Assembly (NCBI GenBank): GCA_036378435.1
Contig: DASUWK010000024.1
Coordinates: 1-59,482 of the forward strand
From: DASUWK01 sp036378435
GTDB lineage: Bacteria > Chloroflexota > Dormibacteria > Dormibacterales > Dormibacteraceae
Reading direction: 5' to 3'
Length of the DNA: 59,482 nucleotides
Shown: one piece after another, positions 32,501-40,915 of the stretch
Layout: each line of letters begins with the position of its first letter
Position numbering within the stretch: position 1 is the first letter of the stretch
Notes under the pieces: generated by a model
Databases searched by the model: none
The model's input: the letters and a program-made list of their open reading frames with translations, nothing else
What the model was told of the DNA's origin: nothing
Translations under genes and position numbers: made by a program

Positions 32501-33619
32501 ATGTTCGGCCGCGCCGCGCTAGCGATCGCCGCCGCCGTCTGCGCGGCCTGCGCCGGCACGGTGGGCACCTCGCCGCTCCCGCGTCACTCCCCCCGCGCGG
32601 CGACCGCGGATCTCCCGTCGCCCAAGGCGTGCCCGGCGCCGTCGATCACGCCGGGCGCGGCTCCAACCGCCGTTCCCGAGGTGCAGGCGACGGCCGCCCA
32701 GGTGATCGCGCGGATCCCGATCGAGGCCGCCCCTGGTGGACTGCACGCCGCTTTCGGGTCGATTTGGACTGTCAACCATCGCAGCAACACGATCAGCCGC
32801 ATCGACCCGAGCACGAACAGGGTCGCCGCAACTCTGCAGGTCCAGATCCCGGACCAGCAGGCCGGCGTCGGTGACGTGTTCGCCGGCAGTCGCTACATCT
32901 GGATCGGCGTGGCGGCATCCCCAAACCAGGTCTGGCGCCTGGACCCGACCACCAATACCTTCGACCGCAAGTTCACGACAGACAGCGTCGACGCCGTCGC
33001 CGAGCTCAACGGCGAGCTCTGGGTGAGCGTCGACGCCAATGAGGGACCAGCTCGTCGAAACGCGCTCGAGCAACTGGATCCCGACACCGGCGCCGTCGTC
33101 CGCAAGATCGACCTGGGCTCGCCGCTGAGCGGCCAGACCTACCAGCCCGAACTCGGGCTCGGCGAGGGATCGCTGTGGACGCCGGTGTCCAACGCTGAGG
33201 TTGCGCGCATCGACCCGGTTAGCGGTGCGATAACCACCATCGCGGTCCCATCACGGCCGGCCGGGTATGGCGAGTGGGCTTTCTACGCCGGCCACGTGTT
33301 CATGACGGCTTACGACTTCGAGCTGTTGCGGATAGATCCAGCGACGAACTGCGTCGACGGGATCGCCTACTTCGGATCGAGCCTGCCCCGCCAGCCGGAC
33401 CCGACCGCCGGCCCGGTCGGATTGATACCGGCGCCGCAGACTCTCTATGCGGAGTTCGATCGGGGTGCGCTAGCCGCCGTGGACCCGGCCACGCTGCAAA
33501 TAGTGCGAGCCGAACGGATCGATGTGCAGGACTACATCGCGCGCTCCACCTACGGCTTTGGCTCGATCTGGTACACGACGTTCGGCAACGATGCGGTTCT
33601 GCGCCTGAAGCCGGACTGA
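32501..33619 (+). CDS. Putative beta-propeller lipoprotein
   Basis: The 372-residue product starts with a lipoprotein signal (MFGRAALAIAAAVCAACAG, a Cys in a lipobox-like context). A Pro/Ala-rich linker to about residue 65 follows. It then has repeated blade-like units such as LHAAFGSIWTVNHRSNTISRIDPSTN, SRYIWIGV...VWRLDPTT and GSLWTPV...VARIDPVSG, which are typical of Vgb/YVTN/NHL-type propellers. It is probably anchored outside the membrane and binds a ligand or protein; no catalytic residues are evident. TAGGCT stands 8 nt before the ATG. It is an independent gene after the transporter. Confidence 0.8.
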   Translation: MFGRAALAIAAAVCAACAGTVGTSPLPRHSPRAATADLPSPKACPAPSITPGAAPTAVPEVQATAAQVIARIPIEAAPGGLHAAFGSIWTVNHRSNTISRIDPSTNRVAATLQVQIPDQQAGVGDVFAGSRYIWIGVAASPNQVWRLDPTTNTFDRKFTTDSVDAVAELNGELWVSVDANEGPARRNALEQLDPDTGAVVRKIDLGSPLSGQTYQPELGLGEGSLWTPVSNAEVARIDPVSGAITTIAVPSRPAGYGEWAFYAGHVFMTAYDFELLRIDPATNCVDGIAYFGSSLPRQPDPTAGPVGLIPAPQTLYAEFDRGALAAVDPATLQIVRAERIDVQDYIARSTYGFGSIWYTTFGNDAVLRLKPD

Positions 33620-33675
33620 GCCGGAATCCGGAAACCGGTTGCCGCGGTTGTGGCGTATGTTCTACAGTCATCACG

Positions 33676-33691
33676 CCCTCGTGAGGGCGCA
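33676..33691 (+). repeat. Hairpin in the 150-bp gap before the zinc-ribbon helicase
   Basis: CGCCCTC and GAGGGCG form a perfect 7-bp stem with a two-base GT centre, so it functions better as a DNA palindrome than as a tight RNA loop. No T-run follows. It lies between the lipoprotein stop and the helicase start; I see no other structure in this gap. Confidence 0.45.
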
Positions 33692-33770
33692 CCGGCCTCT
33701 CTAGGCCCCTAATACCCACTTCAAGCCCGCAGTCAATGCCCACCTATCCCCCGGCGGCTGCTACAGCCGC

Positions 33771-36146
33771 GTGAGCGCACCCAACCCCGGCGACATCCTC
33801 CCGCTCTGGGATCCTCAGATCCCCGGCGAGACGATCCAAGTCGGAAGGCTAGGCATCCGCGTGCGGCCCGAAACCCCCGCGGCGGCCAAGCTCGCCGTGA
33901 TTCCGAACGGCCCTGAGCTGCTGCGCGGCGCTCTCGAGGAGTGCCACGAGATCGAGCTCGAGTACACGGTGAAGAGCCCTGACAAGCCGCTGGTCTGCAT
34001 CGGCTTCGTGCGTACGAACCTGATCAACGGCAGGCTGGGCCGCACCAATCGCGGGCTCGCGTTCGAGATCAGCGACTGGCAGGAGGTCGAAAACCCCGAG
34101 GACGCGATCGAGAAGTCCCGCCGGATCGTCCTTCACTACGAGGAGGTCCAGCTGGTCGAGGAGTGGGACGGCGAGCTCGAGGGCTTCACCTCGGTGAGCC
34201 TGCGCGAGGACGCCAAGCAGCTTCCGATCCTGGACTCGACGAGCCGGTTCATCGATCACCTCCGCGAGTACCGCGAGAAGCTCGCCGAAGCCGCGATCCG
34301 CCGGTACGAGGCCACCGAGCAGTGGGTGGAATGCCCGCACTGTGAAACGGAGGTGCCGACCTCCAACGGCATCAACTGCCCGAATTGCGGTGAGGACCTG
34401 CGCGGCGGTGAGTACGTGCGCGCGATCCTGCACCTGGAGAACGACCAGGACGGCCGCATCTACCGCGGCATCGACTCGCTGACGGTCCGCTCGGCGGGCT
34501 ATCCCGAGTACCGCGGCATGTCGCTCGACCGCATCCAGGGCCCGAACCTGTGGGTCAGCTTCCGCCGCTACGACCCGCTGCCGGACGAGGGCATCGTGCT
34601 GCCGACCGCGAGCGTGGAGATGTTCGACGCCCAGCGCTCGGTCATCCGCCAGCTGCAGATCGGGTCACCGCGGACCGGTGCGCTGGCCGCCATGCTCGCC
34701 GACCCCGGCTGGCTCGGATCGCCGCCGCGCCTGCCGCTCGACGGCAAGCGTGCTCACCACCTGCCCGACCCGAACGAGGAGCAGGCGGAGGCGGTCGCGC
34801 GCGTCATGGGCATGCGGCCGGGCCAGCTCTACCTGATCCAGGGTCCGCCGGGCACTGGGAAGACGACCGCGATCGTCGAGTCGATCCGGCGCATCCTGGG
34901 GCGCCACTCGGGCGCGTCGATCCTTCTTTCCAGCCACAGCAATGACGCGGTTGACACGGGCCAGGAGCGGTTGCTCGGCTTCTCGCATGTGCGTCAAGCG
35001 CGCATCGCGGAGCCTGGCAAGGTGCCCAGGCGGCTGCGTCATACGCTGGTCGAAGGCGACGACCTCGATCCCTTCAACCTCGTCGCGGGGACGTGCAACC
35101 GGCTGGCTATCGACTCGCGCCTGCGCTTCCGCGTCTTCGACTGGCTGATCCTCGACGAGGCGAACAAGGTCCGCTCAAACGAAGCGCTCGCGCTGATGCC
35201 GCTGGCGAAGCGGTGGGTCATGATCGGCGACCTCAACCAGCTGCCGCCCGTGATGGAGGAGGCGGCGATGACCTTCAAGATCGAGCACGACCTCGACGAG
35301 GTCGTTCGCGACGACAGCTTTTACGGCTGGATCTGGGACAAGGTCCCGGCGACGTCGAAGATCATGCTGCCGCGGCAGTACCGCATGCGCGAGCCCATCG
35401 GGAAGGTGGTGTCCGACCTTTTCTACGAGGGCAAGCTCATCCACGAGGCGCCGCATCCGCGGATGCCGCTGCCGTGGCCCTTCGACCGCGAGCTCGTCTG
35501 GGTCGACACGGGCGCGCAGGAGGAGTACCGCGACGCGCAGAAATCGGTGGCCAACGAGTTCGAGGTCGCGATCTGCAAGGACATCACGACCATCGTCCGC
35601 AAGCGAGTTCGCAAGGCGAAGCTGGCCGTCATCGCGATGTACGCGTCGCAGGTGAACAAGCTCTCCTCAGCGTTGAAGGGCATCGTCCCGCCCGACGACA
35701 TCGAGTCCGTTGACGCCTTCGAAGGCCGCGAGTCGGACGCCGTGATCCTTTCGCTGGTGCGGTCGAACGAGCGCGCAGCGATCGGCTTCTTGAACGACCC
35801 CAACCGGGTCAACGTCGCCATCTCGCGCGCCAAGAAGCTGCTGGTGATCGTCGGCGACTCCAAGACCGTGATCCCGGGCGCCCCGGAGCTTTTCGGGCCG
35901 CTGTTCGAGCACGCGAAGGAAGAAGGCTTGGTCGTCGGCGTGGGCGCGGTGGTTACAGCGTGTCAGCGGGTCGGGATACGTTCGCAGGTGCAGCGCCTGT
36001 CGCGGTCGGGGCGTGGAGATCGGCGCCGCCATGGACGCCGCCGCCGCCGCCGCGACCAGCCGGCGGAAAGCGTCGCCCCTCCGGATTCGCAAGGCGAATC
36101 CACCTCCCCGCCAAGCGGGGAGGAGCCTGCGGAGAAGGCCAGCTAG
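33771..36146 (+). CDS. Upf1/Dna2-like SF1B helicase with internal zinc ribbon
   Basis: The product has 791 residues. The first 340 precede the motor: a beta-rich N-terminal region, a helix, and a zinc ribbon with Cys188, Cys191, Cys203 and Cys206 (CPHC...CPNC). The motor has Walker A GPPGTGKTT (358-366), Walker B LILDEAN (about 459-465), GDLNQLPPV, RQYRM, SVDAFEGRESDAVIL and NVAISRAKK, the SF1B order. The last 60 residues are a low-complexity Arg-rich then Pro/Ser/Glu-rich tail (RRRHGRRRRRRDQPAE...) encoded by a repeat element and unlike the rest. The start is GTG at 33771. The role could be RNA or DNA unwinding or plasmid/phage restriction; the context does not decide. Confidence 0.85.
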   Translation: MSAPNPGDILPLWDPQIPGETIQVGRLGIRVRPETPAAAKLAVIPNGPELLRGALEECHEIELEYTVKSPDKPLVCIGFVRTNLINGRLGRTNRGLAFEISDWQEVENPEDAIEKSRRIVLHYEEVQLVEEWDGELEGFTSVSLREDAKQLPILDSTSRFIDHLREYREKLAEAAIRRYEATEQWVECPHCETEVPTSNGINCPNCGEDLRGGEYVRAILHLENDQDGRIYRGIDSLTVRSAGYPEYRGMSLDRIQGPNLWVSFRRYDPLPDEGIVLPTASVEMFDAQRSVIRQLQIGSPRTGALAAMLADPGWLGSPPRLPLDGKRAHHLPDPNEEQAEAVARVMGMRPGQLYLIQGPPGTGKTTAIVESIRRILGRHSGASILLSSHSNDAVDTGQERLLGFSHVRQARIAEPGKVPRRLRHTLVEGDDLDPFNLVAGTCNRLAIDSRLRFRVFDWLILDEANKVRSNEALALMPLAKRWVMIGDLNQLPPVMEEAAMTFKIEHDLDEVVRDDSFYGWIWDKVPATSKIMLPRQYRMREPIGKVVSDLFYEGKLIHEAPHPRMPLPWPFDRELVWVDTGAQEEYRDAQKSVANEFEVAICKDITTIVRKRVRKAKLAVIAMYASQVNKLSSALKGIVPPDDIESVDAFEGRESDAVILSLVRSNERAAIGFLNDPNRVNVAISRAKKLLVIVGDSKTVIPGAPELFGPLFEHAKEEGLVVGVGAVVTACQRVGIRSQVQRLSRSGRGDRRRHGRRRRRRDQPAESVAPPDSQGESTSPPSGEEPAEKAS
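36031..36066 (+). repeat. Direct repeat, copy 1
   Basis: A 36-bp unit beginning ATGGACGCCGCC matches 37009-37044 at 34 of 36 positions. Weaker similarity continues downstream, with a shared ending GAGAAGGC(C/A)AGCT near 36132 and 37079. It lies inside the 3' end of the helicase gene and encodes its Arg tail. Confidence 0.7.
36083..36123 (+). repeat. Two tandem perfect hairpins (REP-like)
   Basis: GGATTCGC-aag-GCGAATCC (36083-36101) is followed by CCTCCCCGC-caa-GCGGGGAGG (36103-36123). Two adjacent perfect short-loop palindromes look like a repetitive extragenic palindromic element. Here they are read in frame as the last residues of the helicase. Confidence 0.75.
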
Positions 36147-36201
36147 CACCGATCGGCAGCGGAGCCCGCTCATGGTCGATGCTGTGTAGGATCGCCTGAC
36201 G

Positions 36202-36983
36202 ATGCCGGCCACTGGCGACAGCCTCGCCGAGAAGGTCAGCGGCATCACCTGGTATCACCAGATTCAGCTGCCCGGCGGCATCCTCACTCCAGGGTTTGTG
36301 GACGCTCAAAGGCAGCTGGCCCGGTTGCGCCTCCCCGAGTCGCTGGCCGGCAAGTCGGTGCTCGATGTCGGCGCGTGGGACGGCTTCTACTCGTTCGAGT
36401 GCGCTCGTCGTGGTGCGGATCGCGTACTTGCGACTGATTCCTACGCATGGGCCGGCGCCGAGTGGGAGGGTGGACGCACCTCCAACGAGGGTTCCTTCTG
36501 GCACGGTCAGCCCTCGGTCTCGAGGGTGTTGTCGATGACCAGCTGATTGACGTCATGGACTTGTCACCCGACCGCGTCGGAGGTCCTTTCGACGTTGTGC
36601 TGTTTCTCGGCGTCCTGTATCACCTGACAGATCCCGTCCTGGCAATCGAACGCGTGGCATCGTGTTGCAGCGACCTCCTCGTGCTGGAGACCGAAACGTC
36701 GCTGAACTGGCTGCCCTATCCCGCGGCGCGGATCTACCCGGGCGACGAGCTGAACAACGATCCGAGCAATTGGTACCAGTACAACGTGTCAGCGCTTCGC
36801 GGCCTCCTGGCCCGATGTGGTTTCAGTGACACGCAGGTCATCCATAGGTCGCCGTTGCACCGCCGCATCGCACGCGCAGCTGTCAGGCGGAACGCCGGAT
36901 CTCCCTTTCGGCAGCTGCTCCGTTCCAGCCGGCTCGTCATGCACGCTCGTCGCTCGGAGCGGGCCGCGTCGCCCACCGGGTGA
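36202..36983 (+). pseudogene. SAM-dependent methyltransferase, frameshifted
   Basis: Two overlapping frames together make one class I methyltransferase of about 260 residues, similar to DUF1698/CmoB-type enzymes. The first (36202-36546) carries the SAM loop VLDVGAWDGFYSFE and ATDSYAWAGAEW. The second, in a different frame from about 36480, carries GFLLARSALG, VMDLSPDRVGGPFDVVLFLGVLYHL, LVLETE, YPGDELNNDPSNWYQYN and the C-terminus. The shift lies between about 36465 and 36500. It may be a true mutation or an assembly error; nothing suggests a programmed slip site. The gene is bracketed by the two direct repeats. Confidence 0.8.
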
Positions 36984-37734
36984 GCCTGTCAGCCGCTGCA
37001 ACGCCGGCATGGACGCCGCCGCCGCCGTCGCGACCAGGCGGCGGGCGAAGCAACCGGTCCGCAGCCGGAGTCTCGCGAGGAGAAGGCAAGCTGGCCGCCC
37101 CCGGCACCAGCGCGAGGCTCGTCCCGATCAGCCACGCCAGCAGGGCGGCAAACGAGGCCGGACCGAGCGCCCCCGTCACGCCGTCGGCGGCGAAGTCGTA
37201 CACACCGTTCGCCAGCTGCAGGCCGGCGGCAGCGGCTCCCAGGACGGCGATGAGGCGCCAGGCGGGGAGCCGGCCGCGCGCCGCCAGCGTGAACGCGATC
37301 ACCGCGCCGGCGGCGGGGAAGCTGATCGACCCCTCGGCGAAGTGGCGGGATTCAGCGAGCAGCAGCAGCAGCGAGCCGTTCGTGATCTGTGTGCCCAGGT
37401 AAACGAACAGACCCCACGTGACTCCGGCCGCCGCCAGCAGGGCCCCGGCGATCAGGCCGGAGCCGAAGCCCGCGGCGACCAGTTCACGGCGGCCTTGATC
37501 AGCCGCCCAGAGGCGGGCGCTGAGCGCGCCCAGGAACCACGGTCCCGCGATCAGGCCTGGGCCGCAGAGCAGAAACCACGACCACTCCTGGGTCTCCGAG
37601 TGAGCCCGCAGAAAGACGAGCAGCTGAGTGGGCGGCGTGCCGGCCCGGGGCATCGGCCCTCCCAGGACATACGAAGCCGCCAGCAGGGCGGCGAGGGCTA
37701 AGCCGGACCAGGCGCCAAGGCGACGCAATGCCAT
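36937..37734 (-). CDS. Integral membrane protein of unknown function
   Basis: The 265-residue product has about six or seven hydrophobic spans (from GAWSGLALAALLAASYVL to FAALLAWLIGTSLALV), and the first loop carries LLVFLRAHSETQEW. It resembles DUF998/DUF4386-type small membrane proteins but I cannot assign it. The C-terminal 45 residues, from about LLRPPPGRDGGGGVH, are read from repeat copy 2 in antisense and are probably not part of the original protein. It overlaps the end of the methyltransferase by 47 nt on the opposite strand. Confidence 0.7.
   Translation of the reverse strand: MALRRLGAWSGLALAALLAASYVLGGPMPRAGTPPTQLLVFLRAHSETQEWSWFLLCGPGLIAGPWFLGALSARLWAADQGRRELVAAGFGSGLIAGALLAAAGVTWGLFVYLGTQITNGSLLLLLAESRHFAEGSISFPAAGAVIAFTLAARGRLPAWRLIAVLGAAAAGLQLANGVYDFAADGVTGALGPASFAALLAWLIGTSLALVPGAASLPSPRETPAADRLLRPPPGRDGGGGVHAGVAAADRLTRWATRPAPSDERA
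37009..37044 (+). repeat. Direct repeat, copy 2
   Basis: This is the partner of 36031-36066 (two mismatches). In the helicase frame it would encode RRHGRRRRRRDQAAG, nearly the same Arg block as copy 1. It lacks the tandem hairpins. It overlaps the 3' end of the minus-strand membrane protein gene. Confidence 0.7.
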
Positions 37735-37791
37735 TCCCTCCTCCGAACGCGGCGAATCGTAGTCGCGACCGGGACGCTGTGGGCGGGTGGT

Positions 37792-38787
37792 TTAGCCAGT
37801 CGCCGCGGGCACCCCCCGGCACTCCCTCAGGTACGTGGGCCAGTCCCACCGCTGCAGGAATTGCTCGGCCGCGTCACGGCCGCTGTCGAACAAGGCGCTG
37901 CGCATGTCGGTGGTCATGGCGAAATTGGTCGACGGGATGCCGCGGTTGTCCACGAAGATCGTCCGCGACGCGACGCACGGATCCGCCAGGTGCGACTGGT
38001 CGTTGCCGCTGACTGCGGTCTCGAACAGCGCTGTGGCGAAGCTGCGAACACCTTCGATCGAGTGCATGACCGTGTTGACCGACCGCCGCGCGCTCAGCTT
38101 GACGCCGAATGTCGGCCAGCGCGGCGGCCGCCCGTCGTTGCGGTCGAAGATCGAGATCGGGAAATCTGAGACCAGCCCGCCGTCGACCAGGTGCGAAGCC
38201 TGGATGCCGTCCGCCCAACCCAGCCGCGCCGGCTTGAAAAAGAAAGGTATGGAGGTCGACGCGCGAACCGCATCGGCGACGAGCTGGCGGTCGGGGTCGA
38301 GACCGTAGAGGAGCCGGTAGTCCCACGGCAGCCGGACCAGCCGGCCGAGCGTCAGGTCCGCCACCACGACCACCAGGCGATAGCGCTCGTCCTGCGGAAT
38401 CGGCGGCGCACCCGGGTCCGCGTCAAGGCGGAGGTCGCCAAACGTCTCGATCCCGGTCTCGCGCTTGAGCGCGCCGCGCAGCCACTCGCGCAGCCGGTCA
38501 CCGGCGAACGCGCCGTTGTCGCGGACGATGGTCGCCAGGCGTCCGCCGAGCCCGAAGCGGGCCAATCCACGCGCTTCCCGGAACTGGGCGTAGTCGAGCT
38601 CGTGGTGCATCACGTCGGACATCCGGGCGGCCGAGACGCCGGCGGCCGTGAACGCCGCCACGAAGGCGCCCGCCGATGCGCCGGCCACGCGCTGGAACTG
38701 GTAGCCGTGCTCTGCCAGCACGGCGAGCGCGCCCACGTGCGCGATGCCGCGCATCCCCCCGCCCTCGAGGACGAGGTCGGCGTTCAA
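37792..38787 (-). CDS. Patatin-like phospholipase
   Basis: The product is 331 residues from the TTG at 38787, which overlaps the upstream stop as TTGA. It has the oxyanion loop LVLEGGGMRGIAH, the nucleophile elbow GASAG (Ser38) and the catalytic Asp in LVDGGLVSD. Patatins hydrolyse acyl esters of phospholipids. The tail includes NTVMHSIEGVR and FVDNRGIPSTNF, seen in bacterial patatins. It is the last gene of a receiver - FGLLP membrane protein - patatin operon, which points to a membrane-lipid role. Confidence 0.9.
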   Translation of the reverse strand: MNADLVLEGGGMRGIAHVGALAVLAEHGYQFQRVAGASAGAFVAAFTAAGVSAARMSDVMHHELDYAQFREARGLARFGLGGRLATIVRDNGAFAGDRLREWLRGALKRETGIETFGDLRLDADPGAPPIPQDERYRLVVVVADLTLGRLVRLPWDYRLLYGLDPDRQLVADAVRASTSIPFFFKPARLGWADGIQASHLVDGGLVSDFPISIFDRNDGRPPRWPTFGVKLSARRSVNTVMHSIEGVRSFATALFETAVSGNDQSHLADPCVASRTIFVDNRGIPSTNFAMTTDMRSALFDSGRDAAEQFLQRWDWPTYLRECRGVPAATG

Positions 38788-40439
38788 GCCGTGGCGACGG
38801 CCTCTTGCGGGCGCGGCCGGGTGGGCCGGCCCTGCCACGTGAAGTAGCGGTTGAAGGCGATCGAGCCGCCGCCGAAGCCGATGAACAGAAGGATCGCGGT
38901 GACCAGCGGCGCGCCGCTCGGGTGGACGGCGCCCTGTTCTGGGTGGAGCAGCACCTGGACCATGCCGAAGACGGCGATTGCGAAGATGCCGCCCCAGACG
39001 CCGCGGTGCCAGCCGATCAGAGTGCCGCCCTGCAGAGAGCGCAGGGGCAGCAGCCCGACCACGTTCCCGACCAGCCCGCCGACGAACACCGAGCCGAGGA
39101 AGTCGTCGATCAGAACCACCGGCCAGGCGCCGTTCGCCTGGGCGTGCGGATTCACGGCCGCCCACGCGAACCAGGCGACGACGGCCAGCGCCATCGTCGT
39201 CAGCGAGGCCAGCGCCGCGGTGTGACCCGCCTCGTGCTTCGCCAGCGTGGTGCCGAACGCGACGCCGGCGACCAGGCCGTAGAAGTAGCCCGGTGCGAAC
39301 CCGGTCAGGCGTGAGATGACGACGCACAGCGCGGCGATGCCCAGGCCCAGCGGGAGGGCGTGCGGATGCCACTCTCGCTCACGGCCTCGAGCGAGCCGGT
39401 AGAGGATCGCCACCCCGGTCGAGACCGTCACCCCGAACAGGATCGTGATGATCATGGCCAGGTAGTTCGTCAACGATCGGCGGTCGAAGGCGAAGTTGGG
39501 ATCGAGCTGGCCGTTGAGCCAGGCTCCCGCGAGCAAGGTCGCGCCGAAGACCAGCGTGTCCCCGCGGCGGTTGGCGGCGCGCCGGAACAGGTCGCGGAGC
39601 GGGATGAGGGGTCGCACCGCGCTCGAGATCTCGTCGTAGTTCGTGCTCAGCGTGTGGTTGAAGATCGCGGCCGGGAACGTGACGAACAGGATCACCAGGG
39701 CGGTGATGAGCAGGTTGGCAACGATCAGAAGAGGCGTTCGGAAGGCGCGGTCCGGCGGGTTGAGGGCCGAGGCCAGGCTGGAGACGGTCAGTCCGGACGG
39801 CTGCACCGGCGCCGGAATCGCGTAGCCGACCGGGTGGCCGAGGATGGTCAGGGTCTTGGTCCGCCACGCGGACCCCTGCGAGCCTGAGCATCCCCAACCG
39901 TCGATCAGCGTCTCGGAGCCGGTGATGGTCGTCGCCTCTGAGTAGCCGGGGAGATTGCCGGGCTTGGCCTCGGTGACGCGGAGGCTAAGCGTCTCTGTCG
40001 GCCGGGGTGGCGGCGGCGGGCTGCAGGTGAAGCCGCCAAATCCGCCGATCTGAATCTGCGGGATCGTGTACGTGGAGCCGGACTGCTGCAGCCCCTGGCT
40101 CACGGGGGGACCCTGGAAGCCGCTCGACGTCGAGTAGAAGCCGTAGAAGTTCGGCTGGTTGGGGCCCTGCGGACCGTAGATGCGAATCGCACAGTCGCCC
40201 GGGACCTGGCAGGCGGACTGGAACCAGACGGTGTCGAGGGCCTGGTGCCCGACGGGCGCCGGCTGAACCGCTCCCGGGCGCAGCGCGTCGGGCGGACCGG
40301 TGTAGCCCGCGACGGTGACCAGCAGGTGCCAGGGCCCCTGGATGATCGCGTCCGCCACGTTGGACGTGGCTGCACTCGCTTGGGCTGACGAGAGCACAAG
40401 CGCCACCGCGACCAGGGGCAACGCCAGGAGCCTTCTCAC
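38784..40439 (-). CDS. FGLLP-motif-type multi-pass membrane protein with extracytoplasmic domain
   Basis: The product is 551 residues from the GTG at 40439, which has a GGAGGAGGGGG ribosome binding site. Residues 1-24 are a signal peptide. An extracytoplasmic domain of about 200 residues follows, with Cys pairs (SACQVPGDC and a Pro-rich CSPPPPPRP) that may form disulfides. Then come eight or so membrane spans, including the signature GNVVGLLPLRSLQGGTLIGW. Proteins with this motif are annotated as FGLLP-motif membrane proteins; their function is unknown. GGTLIGW and KHEAGHTAAL are conserved-looking loops, and HEAGH recalls a site-2 protease-type HExxH but is not identical. A protease relation is only a possibility. 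Confidence 0.75.
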   Translation of the reverse strand: MRRLLALPLVAVALVLSSAQASAATSNVADAIIQGPWHLLVTVAGYTGPPDALRPGAVQPAPVGHQALDTVWFQSACQVPGDCAIRIYGPQGPNQPNFYGFYSTSSGFQGPPVSQGLQQSGSTYTIPQIQIGGFGGFTCSPPPPPRPTETLSLRVTEAKPGNLPGYSEATTITGSETLIDGWGCSGSQGSAWRTKTLTILGHPVGYAIPAPVQPSGLTVSSLASALNPPDRAFRTPLLIVANLLITALVILFVTFPAAIFNHTLSTNYDEISSAVRPLIPLRDLFRRAANRRGDTLVFGATLLAGAWLNGQLDPNFAFDRRSLTNYLAMIITILFGVTVSTGVAILYRLARGREREWHPHALPLGLGIAALCVVISRLTGFAPGYFYGLVAGVAFGTTLAKHEAGHTAALASLTTMALAVVAWFAWAAVNPHAQANGAWPVVLIDDFLGSVFVGGLVGNVVGLLPLRSLQGGTLIGWHRGVWGGIFAIAVFGMVQVLLHPEQGAVHPSGAPLVTAILLFIGFGGGSIAFNRYFTWQGRPTRPRPQEAVATA

Positions 40440-40498
40440 TCCCCCTCCTCCTTCGGCGGCGGAGTATGTCACGGCCGAGGCCGTAACGGCGGCGGTTT

Positions 40499-40861
40499 TT
40501 AGGCCTGCGGCGCCAGCTCGTTGATGGCCGTCGCCAGCTGCGACGGCGAGGTGCGTGCCTTCAGGAGCGCTCGGGCCACGCCGATGGGCGGCGACTCGAA
40601 GCTGTCCTGGTCGTTGGTCAGGAGGACCACCGTCGCGCCCAGCTGAGCAAATTCGGCCACCGCGGCCAGCCCCGACGCGCCGCGCAGCCGAGCGTCGACG
40701 CACACGATGCCTGGGCGCGCGCGCTCGAAGATGACGTGGGCGGTCGTCACATCGATCGCGTGATGGACCGTGTAACCGTCCATCCGCAGGCGCAGTGAGT
40801 ACAGGTCAGCGATGGCGGTATCGTCTTCGACGATCAAGACATCGCGGGTTCTGCTTTTCAC
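40499..40861 (-). CDS. Stand-alone response-regulator receiver protein
   Basis: The 120-residue product is a CheY-like receiver: the acidic cluster VEDD (11-14), the phospho-acceptor Asp56 in CVDARLRG, Thr in LLTND and the Lys in LLKART. It has no output domain. The GTG start lies 9 nt behind TAATAT. It precedes the FGLLP gene by 59 bp and probably belongs to that operon. The histidine kinase 1.6 kb away is a possible partner but is transcribed from a different unit. Confidence 0.88.
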   Translation of the reverse strand: MKSRTRDVLIVEDDTAIADLYSLRLRMDGYTVHHAIDVTTAHVIFERARPGIVCVDARLRGASGLAAVAEFAQLGATVVLLTNDQDSFESPPIGVARALLKARTSPSQLATAINELAPQA

Positions 40862-40870
40862 CGGCGCGAG

Positions 40871-40876
40871 ATATTA
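40871..40876 (-). promoter_or_regulatory. -10 box of the receiver gene
   Basis: TAATAT on the minus strand ends 9 nt before the GTG, consistent with a leaderless or very short-leader mRNA. The divergent fadD start is 40 bp away. Confidence 0.45.
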
Positions 40877-40915
40877 CAGCGCGATGGTCAGCTTTGAGCG
40901 AGCGCTGAACTGGAC

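Noticed and set aside
33658..33705. Possible 15-codon leader peptide before the zinc-ribbon helicase
   Set aside because: It has no ribosome binding site, and the overlapping hairpin lacks a T-run or alternative structure needed for attenuation.
33771..36983. Helicase plus methyltransferase as a DISARM- or BREX-like defence pair
   Set aside because: The methyltransferase resembles tRNA or small-molecule enzymes rather than DNA methylases, is frameshifted and is bounded by repeats. No nuclease or other defence gene is present.
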